From: Acidobacteriota bacterium
GTDB lineage: Bacteria; Acidobacteriota; Vicinamibacteria; Vicinamibacterales; UBA823
Length of the DNA stretch: 46,083 nt
Reading direction: 5' to 3'
Assembly (NCBI GenBank): GCA_002730525.1
Contig: PCAK01000003.1
Location: 1 to 46,083, forward strand
Position numbers and translations under genes: made by a program. Numbering within the stretch: position 1 is the first letter of the stretch; each line of letters begins with the position of its first letter. Below the pieces are notes generated by a model that made no database searches, was not told the origin of the DNA, and saw only the letters and a program-made list of their open reading frames with translations. This document shows positions 1 through 8,222 of this stretch, in pieces.

Positions 1-63
1 TCCTTTGGGTGGGCCCCTGCGCCCGTCAATCAATTGGGGATCGCAAGATACCCCGTAAAGGAG

Positions 64-112
64 GCTGGCTCTCTCATCCCATCTGCCGGGGCGAGCCCGA
101 AAGGCGAAGCCC
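64..112 (+). repeat. Dispersed intergenic repeat, copy A
   Basis: Bases 64-99 are identical over 36 bp to 28601-28636. Bases 83-112 also match, at 27 of 30 positions, the inverted-repeat arm that bounds the IS110 fragment near 28 kb. The core contains CTGCCGGGGCGAGCCCG, which can form a hairpin. It lies just before the aminotransferase start, so the open frame running upstream from position 34 is repeat sequence and not protein. A 15-bp piece (63-77) recurs inverted at 46015-46029. Nothing else is recognisable in bases 1-129. Confidence 0.85.
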
Positions 113-129
113 ACTTACGAAAGGACACG

Positions 130-1254
130 ATGCCGAAATTCCAGCCGTTCGTCATGGAACGGATGATGTCGAAGTGGGAGAACCAGGTCGATTACAACCT
201 GTCGGAGAGCGGCGTGCACCCCGCGACCGTCCGCGACCTCGTCCCCGATCCGGGGCAGGTCGAGGATCTCCTCTCGACCGAGTTCGTCTATTCCCAGGCC
301 AACGGCGTTCCGGAGCTGCGTGAGCGGATCGCGGCGCTCTACCCGGGAGCGACCGCCGACAACGTCCTCGTCACCGTCGGCTGCATCGAGGCGAACTTGA
401 TCACGCTGCAGACGCTGCTCGAGCCTGGCGACGAGATGGCCGTCATGACGCCGAACTACCTGCAGGTGTGGGGCTCGGCGAAGAACCTCGGCGCGTCGGT
501 CACGACGTTCGACCTCGACCCCGACCGCGCGTGGGCGCTCGACGTTGACTCGCTCAACCGGGCCGTCACCGAGCAGACGAAGCTCGTCGCCGTCTGCAAC
601 CCGAACAACCCGACCGGTCGGATCATGACGTCGGTCGAGATGGACGCCGTCGTTGCCGCCGCCGACCGCGTTGGGGCATGGCTCCTGGCCGACGAGGTCT
701 ACAGCGGCGCCGAGCGGCTGACCGATGAGATGACCCCGTCGTTCTGGGGGCGCTACGACAAGCTGTTCGCCAACAACAGTCTCAGCAAGGCGTACGGTCT
801 GCCTGGACTGAGGGTCGGCTGGATCGTCGGGCCACCCGACAAGGTCGACGAGGCCTGGGCCCGCCACGAGTACACGACGATCACCGCCCCGACGCTGTCG
901 CACAACCTTGCGACGATCGCGGTGTCGCCCGACGTCCGGCCGAAGCTGCTCGATCGGACCCGCGGCTATATCCGTCGTGGCTATCCGATCCTCGAGGAGT
1001 GGATGCAGTCGCACGGCGATCTCTTCTCGATCGTTCCACCCGATGCGGCGGCAATCGCGTTTCCGAAGTACCGGATCGACGTCAACTCGACGACGTTCGT
1101 CGAGCGGTTGTTCAAGGAGAAGAAAGCGCTGGTCGCGGCCGGCGATCACTTCAACGTCGACAAGCACCTCCGGATCAGCTTCGGGCTGCCGGCCGACTAC
1201 CTTCGCGGCGGCCTCGACCGGATCCACGAGATGTTCGCGGACATCGCGGACTAG
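130..1254 (+). CDS. PLP-dependent aminotransferase, class I/II fold
   Basis: This is a cytosolic fold-type I aminotransferase that would move an amino group between an amino acid and a 2-oxo acid through pyridoxal phosphate. The ATG at 130 gives 374 residues, normal for the family, and follows AAGGA at 121-125. Visible motifs are NPNNPTG (substrate and cofactor binding), ADEVY (the Asp contacting the PLP ring nitrogen), and NSLSKAYGLPGLRVGW, with K220 as the expected Schiff-base lysine. The C-terminal RISFG matches the carboxylate-binding arginine region. The N-terminal SESGVHP stretch resembles enzymes near capreomycidine-synthase-type aminotransferases, but the substrate cannot be assigned. 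The next gene begins 24 bp downstream on the same strand, although no functional link to recombination genes is evident. The in-frame start at 34 is rejected because it is repeat-derived. Confidence 0.9.
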   Translation: MPKFQPFVMERMMSKWENQVDYNLSESGVHPATVRDLVPDPGQVEDLLSTEFVYSQANGVPELRERIAALYPGATADNVLVTVGCIEANLITLQTLLEPGDEMAVMTPNYLQVWGSAKNLGASVTTFDLDPDRAWALDVDSLNRAVTEQTKLVAVCNPNNPTGRIMTSVEMDAVVAAADRVGAWLLADEVYSGAERLTDEMTPSFWGRYDKLFANNSLSKAYGLPGLRVGWIVGPPDKVDEAWARHEYTTITAPTLSHNLATIAVSPDVRPKLLDRTRGYIRRGYPILEEWMQSHGDLFSIVPPDAAAIAFPKYRIDVNSTTFVERLFKEKKALVAAGDHFNVDKHLRISFGLPADYLRGGLDRIHEMFADIAD

Positions 1255-1278
1255 GGCGTGGGAGGCAGGAGGCTCCTG

Positions 1279-4200
1279 ATGGACCCCTTCCTCGATCAGC
1301 TCGCCGCGCTCTGCCGCGAGCAGCCGACGGCACCGAAGTGGGTGATCGTGCCGAGCCACGCGCTCGGGCACACCCTGGGCGATCGCCTGGCGCTCGGCGG
1401 CACCAGCTGGGTCAATCTCCGCTTCAAAACCCCATTCGACCTCGCACTCGAGGCGGCGGCGCCGACGCTGGTCGATCGCGGCGTCGATCCGATCGCCGAA
1501 GACGTCGGCCCGACGCTCGTCATGCGTCTGCTGCTCGACCTGCCGCCCGACACGCCCGCCTACTTCCGCGCGCTCGACAGCGAGATCCTCCAGGAGAAGA
1601 TGGCGGCCGCGCTCTGGTCGACCCTGAGCGAACTGCGGATGTCCGGTCTCGGGGCCGGTGCGCTCCTGGCCTGGGCTTTCGACAACCCGGACAAGCGCGC
1701 CGAGTTGGTCGCGCTGGTCGAGGCCTACGAGCGATACCTGGCCGACCGACAGCTTGCCGACACGGCGGCCGTCTTCACGGAGGCGCTGGCACTTGTCGAC
1801 GACTGTCCGATCGGAGGAGACGATCCGAGGCTGACGTTGCCCGACGTCCTCTGGCCGCTGCTCACTCGCCGCTTCCTCGACGCATTGCCGGGCCACGAGG
1901 TGGGCGAGGCGGCCGTACGTCGCCCGCCAGGTCTGACGGTGCCCGGCCGGCTCACCGGCCTTGCGCTCGAGCGGCCGGCGGGAACACGGACCGGCGGAAC
2001 GAGCGGTGACGGGCCCGATGCGGCCGGAGGCACCGACGCGGCGTCGCTCTGGTTCCTGATGACGCCGGAGGCGGCGCCACCGCCGAAGGACGACGGCACC
2101 CTGGCGATGTTCCGAGCGGGCGGGAAGGAAGCCGAGGTCGAAGAGGTGTTCCGTCGGATTGCGGCGTCGCGCGTTCGACTCGACGACGTCGAGATTGTCT
2201 GTGCCGCTTCCGACTACCCGTTCCTCATCTGGCAGAAAGCGGTCCGGCACGACTGGCCGGTGACCCTGAGCGCCGGCGTGCCGGTGACCGCCACGCGGCC
2301 CGCGCGCGCGATCGCGGCGCTGTTCGACTGGATCGAACGGGACTATCCGGCCAGCCGGCTCCGGCGGCTCTTCCAGTCGGGTGACGTGACGCTCCGGCGC
2401 GACGATGGGTTGACCTCGGGGCGGGCGGCCCGGCTGCTCACGCGATCGGAAGCGGCGTGGGGCCGTTCGACGTACGATGCCGCGCTCCGCGGCCTGGCGG
2501 CCGCCGACCGCGAACGGGCCGCCGATCCCGAGGTCGACGAGGAGGCCCAGGGCCGCGCCCGTGATCGTGCCGCGGAGGTCGATGGGCTCAGGATCTGGAT
2601 CGAGCACCTGCTGACGCTCATCCCCGAATCCGGCGAGGACGGCACCGTGGCGTTCGATGCGCTCCTCCGGGGCGTCGCGCGCTTCGCCGCCGACTATGCG
2701 AGACGGAGCGACCCGCTCGACAATCAGAGCGCCTCGGCGATCGGCGACGCGCTCGAGGAACTGAAGCTTCTCGGAGAGCTCCGGCGGCCGATGGGTGAGG
2801 CGCTCAGGCTGATCCGGAGCGCGCTCGAGGGCCTGACGGCCGGCGCGGATCGCGCGCGGCCGGGACATCTCCACGTCACCTCGATAGCACGCGCGGGCCA
2901 GGCAGGGCGTGCTCACACGTTCGTGGTCGGACTGGAAGAGGGCCGCGTCTTTCCGGCACCGGTCGAGGACGCCGTGCTGCTCGACGGCGAGCGCGAGGCG
3001 ATCGGCGGCGGTCTGCCGACCTCTGGCGACCACGCGACCGAGGCGGTCTTCGGCGTCGTCTCCCGGCTCGCGGCGATCGGCGCAGCGACCGACGACGACG
3101 GCACGACCACGCTCAGCTATTCCTGCCGCGACCTGCGCCAGTATCGCGACACGTTTCCCTCCTGGCTGCTGCTCCAGGCGTTTCGTCTCGGGCGGTCGGG
3201 TGAGACGACCTACGGCGATCTGATCGCCAAGCTGGCCGAGCCCGTCTCGGCGGTTCCGAGTCTGCCTGACGCCGCCGTCAGCGACAGTGGCTGGTGGCTG
3301 GCGAACCTGCACGTCGGCGGCCTGCCCGAGGCGCCGCTGCTCGAGGCCTTCCCCGGTCTGCGCCGCGGGTTGAAGGCCGAGCAGGCGCGCGAGTCAGACC
3401 TGTTCACGGTGTACGACGGCGCGGTGCCCGAGGCCGGCCGCCTGCTCGATCCGCGCGGATCGCGCCGCGTCATGTCGGCGACGCGGCTCGAGGGACTGGC
3501 GGAATGCCCGTTCAGGCACTTTCTGCAGTACGGCCTCGGCGTCGACGCGTTGGAGGAAGCCGAGCCCGAGCGCGACGTCTGGCTCAACCCGCTCACGCGC
3601 GGATCGGAGTTGCACGCGCTGTACGCCGACGTCATGCGGCGGGTGCGAGACGAAGGCCGCTCGGCCGACCCGTCGCACGATCTCGAATGGCTGACTGCCC
3701 GCGCCGACGACCGGCTGCGCCGCCTCACCGAGATCATGCCTCCGCCTTCGGCGCTCGTCTTCGACCGGGAGCGGCAGCAGCTCATCGAGGATCTGGCGCT
3801 CTTCTTGACGCTCGAGGCCGAGCAGCCCGATCGCCGGCCGGTCGCCCTGGAGGTCGGCTTCGGCCGCCCGGCGCGGGGTCTGCTAACCGACGAGGCCGAC
3901 GCGGTCGAGCCGCTGGCTCGAGCCGACGCGGTCCGGATCGGCGACGAGCGGTCGGGCTTCCTGCTGCGCGGCAAGATCGACCGGATCGATGAGGTCGACG
4001 GACGCTACGAGGTCGTCGACTACAAGACCGGCAGTTTCTTCGAGAAGAAGTACGGCGGGACCTTTCACGAGGGCCGACTGCTGCAGCACGCGCTCTACGG
4101 TCTGGCGGCGGTCGAGCTACTGCGACCGGTCGACCCCGACGCGCAGGTCAGCGCGGGGAGCTACTACTTCCCGAGCATCCGCGGCGGCGGACAGACGTCG

Positions 4201-4425
4201 TCGAAGCCGCACCCGCCGGCGGCCGCAACGCTGGGCGTGCTGGGCAATCTGTTCGACACGGTGGCCAACGGCGCGTTCGTGCACACCGCCGACGGAGAGA
4301 ACTGCCGGTTCTGCAAGCACTCGGACGCCTGCGGCCGCGACCGCTTCGCGCGCGCCGGGCGGAAGATCTGGAACACGGCGAACACGGCGCTCGAGCCGTA
4401 CCGGAAGCTATTGAGGACCGAATGA
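1279..4425 (+). CDS. addB: AddB-like subunit of a helicase-nuclease (PD-(D/E)XK, Fe-S)
   Basis: This is the partner subunit of an AddAB-type double-strand-break resection enzyme. The ATG at 1279 follows AGGAGG at 1267-1272 with 6-base spacing and gives 1048 residues. An in-frame GTG at 1258 is less likely. The C-terminal PD-(D/E)XK nuclease shows GKID (D901) and VDYKTG (D914, K916). C743 in CPFRHFL plus C1009, C1012 and C1018 (CxxCx5C) reproduce the four-cysteine 4Fe-4S arrangement known from AddB. The N-terminus (WVIVPSHALGHTLGDRL) aligns in style with the AddB helicase-like region but shows no Walker A GxxGxGKT, so this subunit probably does not hydrolyse ATP. The stop overlaps the start of the helicase subunit in ATGA (4422-4425), consistent with coupled, stoichiometric translation. 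The family call is firm; the symbol is by similarity. Confidence 0.88.
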   Translation: MDPFLDQLAALCREQPTAPKWVIVPSHALGHTLGDRLALGGTSWVNLRFKTPFDLALEAAAPTLVDRGVDPIAEDVGPTLVMRLLLDLPPDTPAYFRALDSEILQEKMAAALWSTLSELRMSGLGAGALLAWAFDNPDKRAELVALVEAYERYLADRQLADTAAVFTEALALVDDCPIGGDDPRLTLPDVLWPLLTRRFLDALPGHEVGEAAVRRPPGLTVPGRLTGLALERPAGTRTGGTSGDGPDAAGGTDAASLWFLMTPEAAPPPKDDGTLAMFRAGGKEAEVEEVFRRIAASRVRLDDVEIVCAASDYPFLIWQKAVRHDWPVTLSAGVPVTATRPARAIAALFDWIERDYPASRLRRLFQSGDVTLRRDDGLTSGRAARLLTRSEAAWGRSTYDAALRGLAAADRERAADPEVDEEAQGRARDRAAEVDGLRIWIEHLLTLIPESGEDGTVAFDALLRGVARFAADYARRSDPLDNQSASAIGDALEELKLLGELRRPMGEALRLIRSALEGLTAGADRARPGHLHVTSIARAGQAGRAHTFVVGLEEGRVFPAPVEDAVLLDGEREAIGGGLPTSGDHATEAVFGVVSRLAAIGAATDDDGTTTLSYSCRDLRQYRDTFPSWLLLQAFRLGRSGETTYGDLIAKLAEPVSAVPSLPDAAVSDSGWWLANLHVGGLPEAPLLEAFPGLRRGLKAEQARESDLFTVYDGAVPEAGRLLDPRGSRRVMSATRLEGLAECPFRHFLQYGLGVDALEEAEPERDVWLNPLTRGSELHALYADVMRRVRDEGRSADPSHDLEWLTARADDRLRRLTEIMPPPSALVFDRERQQLIEDLALFLTLEAEQPDRRPVALEVGFGRPARGLLTDEADAVEPLARADAVRIGDERSGFLLRGKIDRIDEVDGRYEVVDYKTGSFFEKKYGGTFHEGRLLQHALYGLAAVELLRPVDPDAQVSAGSYYFPSIRGGGQTSSKPHPPAAATLGVLGNLFDTVANGAFVHTADGENCRFCKHSDACGRDRFARAGRKIWNTANTALEPYRKLLRTE

Positions 4426-7400
4426 CGCTGCCCGATCAGGCCGCGCGCGAGTTGATCGCCAGCCGGCTCGATCTGAATTTGCTCGTCGAGGCCGGCGCCG
4501 GATCCGGCAAGACCGAGAACCTCGCGCAGCGGATGGCCGCCGGCATCGCCGATGGTGTCTACGAGATCGAGGGGATGGCCGCGGTCACGTTCACGCGGAA
4601 GGCGGCCGCCGAACTGCGCGGACGGTTCCAGCAGACGCTCGAGGTGCGGCTGGTCGACGAGGCCGTGCCCGAAAAGGCTGCGCGGATCCGGGCCGCCCTG
4701 TCGTCGCTCGACCGTCTGTTCGCCGGCACGATCCACGCCTTCTGTGCCCGACTCCTGCGCGAGCGCCCCGTCGAGGCCGGCATCGCGCCCGGGTTCACCG
4801 AACTCGACGAGATCGCCGACCTCGAACAGCAGCAGCAGTCGTGGCGCGAGTATCTCTCGCGCGAGCGCGCGCGTGGATCGGAGACGCTGCGGGCTCTCGA
4901 ATCGGCCGGCGTGCAGCCGAAGGATCTCGACGATGAGTTCCGGCGGGTCTGCCTGTTCGAAGAGGTCGAGTTCCCGTCGGGCGCCGCCGCGCCGCCGGAT
5001 GCGGAGGCCGCCTGGGACTCGCTTGACGCGATGTGGGCCGACCTCGGGCCGCGCGTGCCTGACGCGCTGCCCGAGGGGACGAAGTGCGCTGTCCAGAAGC
5101 GGGCCAGCGATTTCCGTTGGCGCCGACGTGCGGCGCGATCGCGGCGGTCGGCCGATCTCGTCACCCTCCTGACGATCTGGGATCACACGCCCAAGGTCAC
5201 GATGAAGTGGTGGGAGGGGTGCGCGCCGAACACGAAGCAGCTGCGCGAGCAGGTCGAGGAACTGCTCGGTCGATTCCGCGACGACGTCGTCACGCCGTAT
5301 CTCAGCGAATGGCGCCGCTACGTCTACCGCCTGGCCATCGAGTTGCTCGTGGACGCCCGCGACTACGCGCGCGACATGCGGTTCGGGCGCCTCGCCTTGA
5401 ACTACGGCGACTTGCTGCAGCGGGCCGCGAAGCTGCTGCGCGAGCAGCCAGACGTGCGACGCGCGCTGCAGGGGAAGTATCGGTGGCTCTTCATCGACGA
5501 GTTCCAGGATACCGATCCGATTCAGGCGGAAGTGGTGCTGCTGCTCGCGGCTGACGAAGCGGGGAAGCAGAGGCCGGCCCGGCGCATCGATTGGACCAAG
5601 GTGCGTCCCCGGGCGGGTGCGCTGTTCGTCGTCGGCGATCCGAAACAATCGATCTTTCGATTCCGCCGCGCCGACATCGAAATCTACGACCAGGTCCGCC
5701 GGATCATCGAGAAGTCCGGTGGCCAGACGGTGCCGCTCGAGGCGTCGTTCCGGGCGGTGCCCGCGCTGTGCAACTGGGCGAACGACGTCTTCGCCACTGT
5801 CTTTCCCGATGCCCCCACGCCCCAGCAGCCGGCGTTCCACCGGCTCGAGCCGGTACGCGACGATGCGCCGGCGACGGGTGTCCGAGTCCTGCTGCACGAG
5901 GCATCGGTCGACAGGAATGAACTCGCTGGCGAAGATGCGGCTCGGATCGCCGACTACATCCGGTTCGAAATTGCCGCCGGACGCCGCCGCCCCGAGGACT
6001 TCCTGATCCTGACGCGGATCAAGCGGAACCTTGCCGTCTACGCCGCCGCACTGGAGCGACTGGAGCTGCCGGTGGAAGTGAGTGGCGCCGGCGCGTTCGG
6101 CGACTCCGAGCACGTAAGGGAGCTGGCGGCCCTGCTGCGATCGCTCGCCGATCCCGACGATGGCGTTGTGCTCGTCGGCGTGCTGCGCGGACCGTTCTTC
6201 GGCATCAGCGACGAGGAACTGTTCCGGCACCGTCAGGCTGGCGGTGTCTTCAATCTCGCCCGTCCAGTGACAGGAGGACAGGTCGAAGCGCCGCCCGAGG
6301 CGATCCCGCCGCCTCCGCCCGTGCGCGCTCGCCGCGGACCCGACGCCGGCCAACCCAGCCTCTTCGAGGTGCCCGACGAGCCGAGTCGCCCGGCGGCCGA
6401 GTCCGCTCTCGTCGAACTGCAGGCGATGTACCGGTGGACGCGACAGCTCCCGGCGGCGGCGGCCACCGAACGGATCCTCGAGCGCACCGGCTTCCTCGCG
6501 CTCGCCGCGACCGGCACGCCGGGTGGTGCTGACGCCGGCGACTTGCTCCATGCGGTCGACCGGGTCCGTCAGATCGCCGAGGACGGCGGAACGCTCGCCG
6601 AGGCGGCCGCGGCGCTGACGCGAGAGATCGAAGGGAGCGACGTCGAGTCGTTGCCGCTCGAACCCGGCCGGAGCGACGTGGTCCGAGTGATGAACCTCCA
6701 CAAGGCCAAGGGACTCGAGGCGCCGGTTGTCTTCCTGGCCGACCCCGGCACCTCGGGCGGATCGCGTGGCGTCGATCTTCGCATCGAACGCGACGGCGAT
6801 CGCGCCGTCGGGTTCCTCCGGTTCGTCCGGCGGCGAAATTTCGCCGAGACGATCCTCGGCGAGCCCGACGGGTGGGCCGACCGCGCCGCGGTGGAACGGC
6901 AGTTCCTCGACTGCGAGGAGGACCGACTCCGCTACGTGGCGGCGACGCGCGCGATGGATCTGCTCGTCGTCTCGCGTTGGGAGAAGGCGACGGCGAAGAA
7001 ACCCGGGCCATGGACGGCGTTCGACACGGCGCTGGCTGGAGCCGAGGAGCTGGACGTCGGCGAGGCGACGGCGCCCACCGCGGTCGCGCGGAGTTCGGCG
7101 CCGGACGACCTCGCGTCTACCGCTGAGACCGCGGCCTCAGAACGGCAGGCGCGGCTCCGCCGCGCGGCGACACCTGCCTGGACGGTCGAGTCTGTCACCG
7201 GCGGCGAGCGGCACGAGATCACCGTCCGCGAGGACGACCCGGCGAGGCTGCTGCGCGGGCCGGCGACCGGCCTGGAGTGGGGCGACCTGGTGCACAAGTT
7301 ACTCGAGGACGCACTCCGCCGCGGCGAGGTCGACATCGCCCGACTGACGTGTCTGGCGAAGTGGTTGACGTTCGGTAAATCGGAACTGGCATCCGTCATC

Positions 7401-7757
7401 GACGAGGCAGTCGAGACGGTCGAAACGATCGCCGAGAGCGATCTCTGGGCGGAGGCGCTGGCGGCCGAAACGCGACACGTCGAGGTTCCGTTCGCCGTGG
7501 TCGAGGCTGGCTCGAGCGACAGCCCGCCGGTCGTTCGCCACGGCGTCATCGACCTCGTCTACCGCACCGCGGACGGCTGGGCGATCGTCGACCACAAGAC
7601 CGACCAGGTCGGCGCGGGCGGCCCCGAGGAACTCGCCGACCGCTATCGTGGGCAACTCGAACACTATGCCGAGGCCTGGCGGGCCGTGACGCGCGACGCC
7701 CGGGTGACGACCGGGCTCCATGTCGTGCGCGCCGGAGAAGTCAGTTGGACGTCCTGA
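4422..7757 (+). CDS. addA: AddA-like UvrD-family helicase-nuclease
   Basis: This is a 1111-residue SF1 helicase with a C-terminal nuclease, the motor subunit of an AddAB-type recombination complex that processes broken DNA ends for RecA loading. Motifs appear in order: Walker A GAGSGKT (K30), motif Ia VTFTRKAAAEL, Walker B FIDEFQDTDP (D359), motif III VGDPKQSIFRFR near 403, motif V MNLHKAKGLEAPVVFL from 757, and motif VI YVAATRAMDLL from 838. The C-terminal RecB-type nuclease shows GVIDLVY and VDHKTD (D1057, K1059). Its ATG lies within the stop of the upstream addB-like gene. A proline-rich linker (IPPPPPV) near residue 630 interrupts domain 2 and may be lineage-specific. It ends convergently with the Nudix gene, with 48 bp between them. 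Confidence 0.92.
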   Translation: MTLPDQAARELIASRLDLNLLVEAGAGSGKTENLAQRMAAGIADGVYEIEGMAAVTFTRKAAAELRGRFQQTLEVRLVDEAVPEKAARIRAALSSLDRLFAGTIHAFCARLLRERPVEAGIAPGFTELDEIADLEQQQQSWREYLSRERARGSETLRALESAGVQPKDLDDEFRRVCLFEEVEFPSGAAAPPDAEAAWDSLDAMWADLGPRVPDALPEGTKCAVQKRASDFRWRRRAARSRRSADLVTLLTIWDHTPKVTMKWWEGCAPNTKQLREQVEELLGRFRDDVVTPYLSEWRRYVYRLAIELLVDARDYARDMRFGRLALNYGDLLQRAAKLLREQPDVRRALQGKYRWLFIDEFQDTDPIQAEVVLLLAADEAGKQRPARRIDWTKVRPRAGALFVVGDPKQSIFRFRRADIEIYDQVRRIIEKSGGQTVPLEASFRAVPALCNWANDVFATVFPDAPTPQQPAFHRLEPVRDDAPATGVRVLLHEASVDRNELAGEDAARIADYIRFEIAAGRRRPEDFLILTRIKRNLAVYAAALERLELPVEVSGAGAFGDSEHVRELAALLRSLADPDDGVVLVGVLRGPFFGISDEELFRHRQAGGVFNLARPVTGGQVEAPPEAIPPPPPVRARRGPDAGQPSLFEVPDEPSRPAAESALVELQAMYRWTRQLPAAAATERILERTGFLALAATGTPGGADAGDLLHAVDRVRQIAEDGGTLAEAAAALTREIEGSDVESLPLEPGRSDVVRVMNLHKAKGLEAPVVFLADPGTSGGSRGVDLRIERDGDRAVGFLRFVRRRNFAETILGEPDGWADRAAVERQFLDCEEDRLRYVAATRAMDLLVVSRWEKATAKKPGPWTAFDTALAGAEELDVGEATAPTAVARSSAPDDLASTAETAASERQARLRRAATPAWTVESVTGGERHEITVREDDPARLLRGPATGLEWGDLVHKLLEDALRRGEVDIARLTCLAKWLTFGKSELASVIDEAVETVETIAESDLWAEALAAETRHVEVPFAVVEAGSSDSPPVVRHGVIDLVYRTADGWAIVDHKTDQVGAGGPEELADRYRGQLEHYAEAWRAVTRDARVTTGLHVVRAGEVSWTS

Positions 7758-7805
7758 CCCCGCGAGGTCAGATGCCAGCCCCCGTTTGGGCGATGGTGCA
7801 CCGGG

Positions 7806-8213
7806 TCAGACGTCGGACCCGGACTGGATCCCCAATGTTCGATCTGCGTCGCCGAGAATGGCCCGTGCATTGTCATGGACCAAGTGCTCTTGGGCAGCCG
7901 GGAGGGCGAGCCAGACGAGCTCTCGCTGTTCATCCGAACCCACCGACGCTTCGAACCTTGCGGTGAAGTAGGCGACGACGGCCTGCTTCGACGGGATCTC
8001 CGTCACACCGATCGGGTGCAGGATCTCGACGGCCGCTCCCGCCTCCTCGAGCACTTCGCGACGCGCCGTTTCCTCGAGCGTTTCCCCGCACTCGATATGT
8101 CCTTTCGGCAAGACCCACTCCGTTCCCGCGCTGGACCTCACGAGAAGGAATTGGCGCTCTCCGCCGTCCTCGCGAAATACCACCGCGCCCGCGTGGGTCG
8201 GAACGTTCGACAT
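7806..8213 (-). CDS. Nudix hydrolase (diadenosine polyphosphatase-like)
   Basis: This is a small cytosolic pyrophosphohydrolase of 135 residues. The Nudix box Gx5Ex7REUxEExGU is complete at residues 38-60 (GHIECGETLEETARREVLEE onward), including the metal-binding REVLEE. The preceding WVLPKGH and the overall length resemble bis(5'-nucleosyl)-tetraphosphatase-type members, but Nudix substrates cannot be read from sequence, so nucleotide-sugar or damaged-nucleotide hydrolysis remains possible. The ATG at 8213 lies 9 bp after the stop of the upstream phosphodiesterase gene on the same strand, so the two are probably co-transcribed and translationally coupled. No clear Shine-Dalgarno sequence of its own is seen. 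Confidence 0.92.
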   Translation of the reverse strand: MSNVPTHAGAVVFREDGGERQFLLVRSSAGTEWVLPKGHIECGETLEETARREVLEEAGAAVEILHPIGVTEIPSKQAVVAYFTARFEASVGSDEQRELVWLALPAAQEHLVHDNARAILGDADRTLGIQSGSDV

Positions 8214-8222
8214 CGGCGTGGG

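Noticed and set aside
34-129. Upstream extension of the aminotransferase
   Set aside because: The extra 32 codons are encoded by a dispersed repeat also found at 28601 in a noncoding setting.
115-3312. A 1065-codon open frame on the minus strand opposite the aminotransferase and addB-like genes
   Set aside because: It is an Arg/Pro/Gly-rich shadow frame typical of high-GC DNA, with no domain motifs; the plus-strand genes carry clear catalytic residues.
4164-6701. An 845-codon minus-strand frame opposite the helicase gene
   Set aside because: Low-complexity Arg-rich translation without motifs; it is antisense to a helicase with complete motifs.
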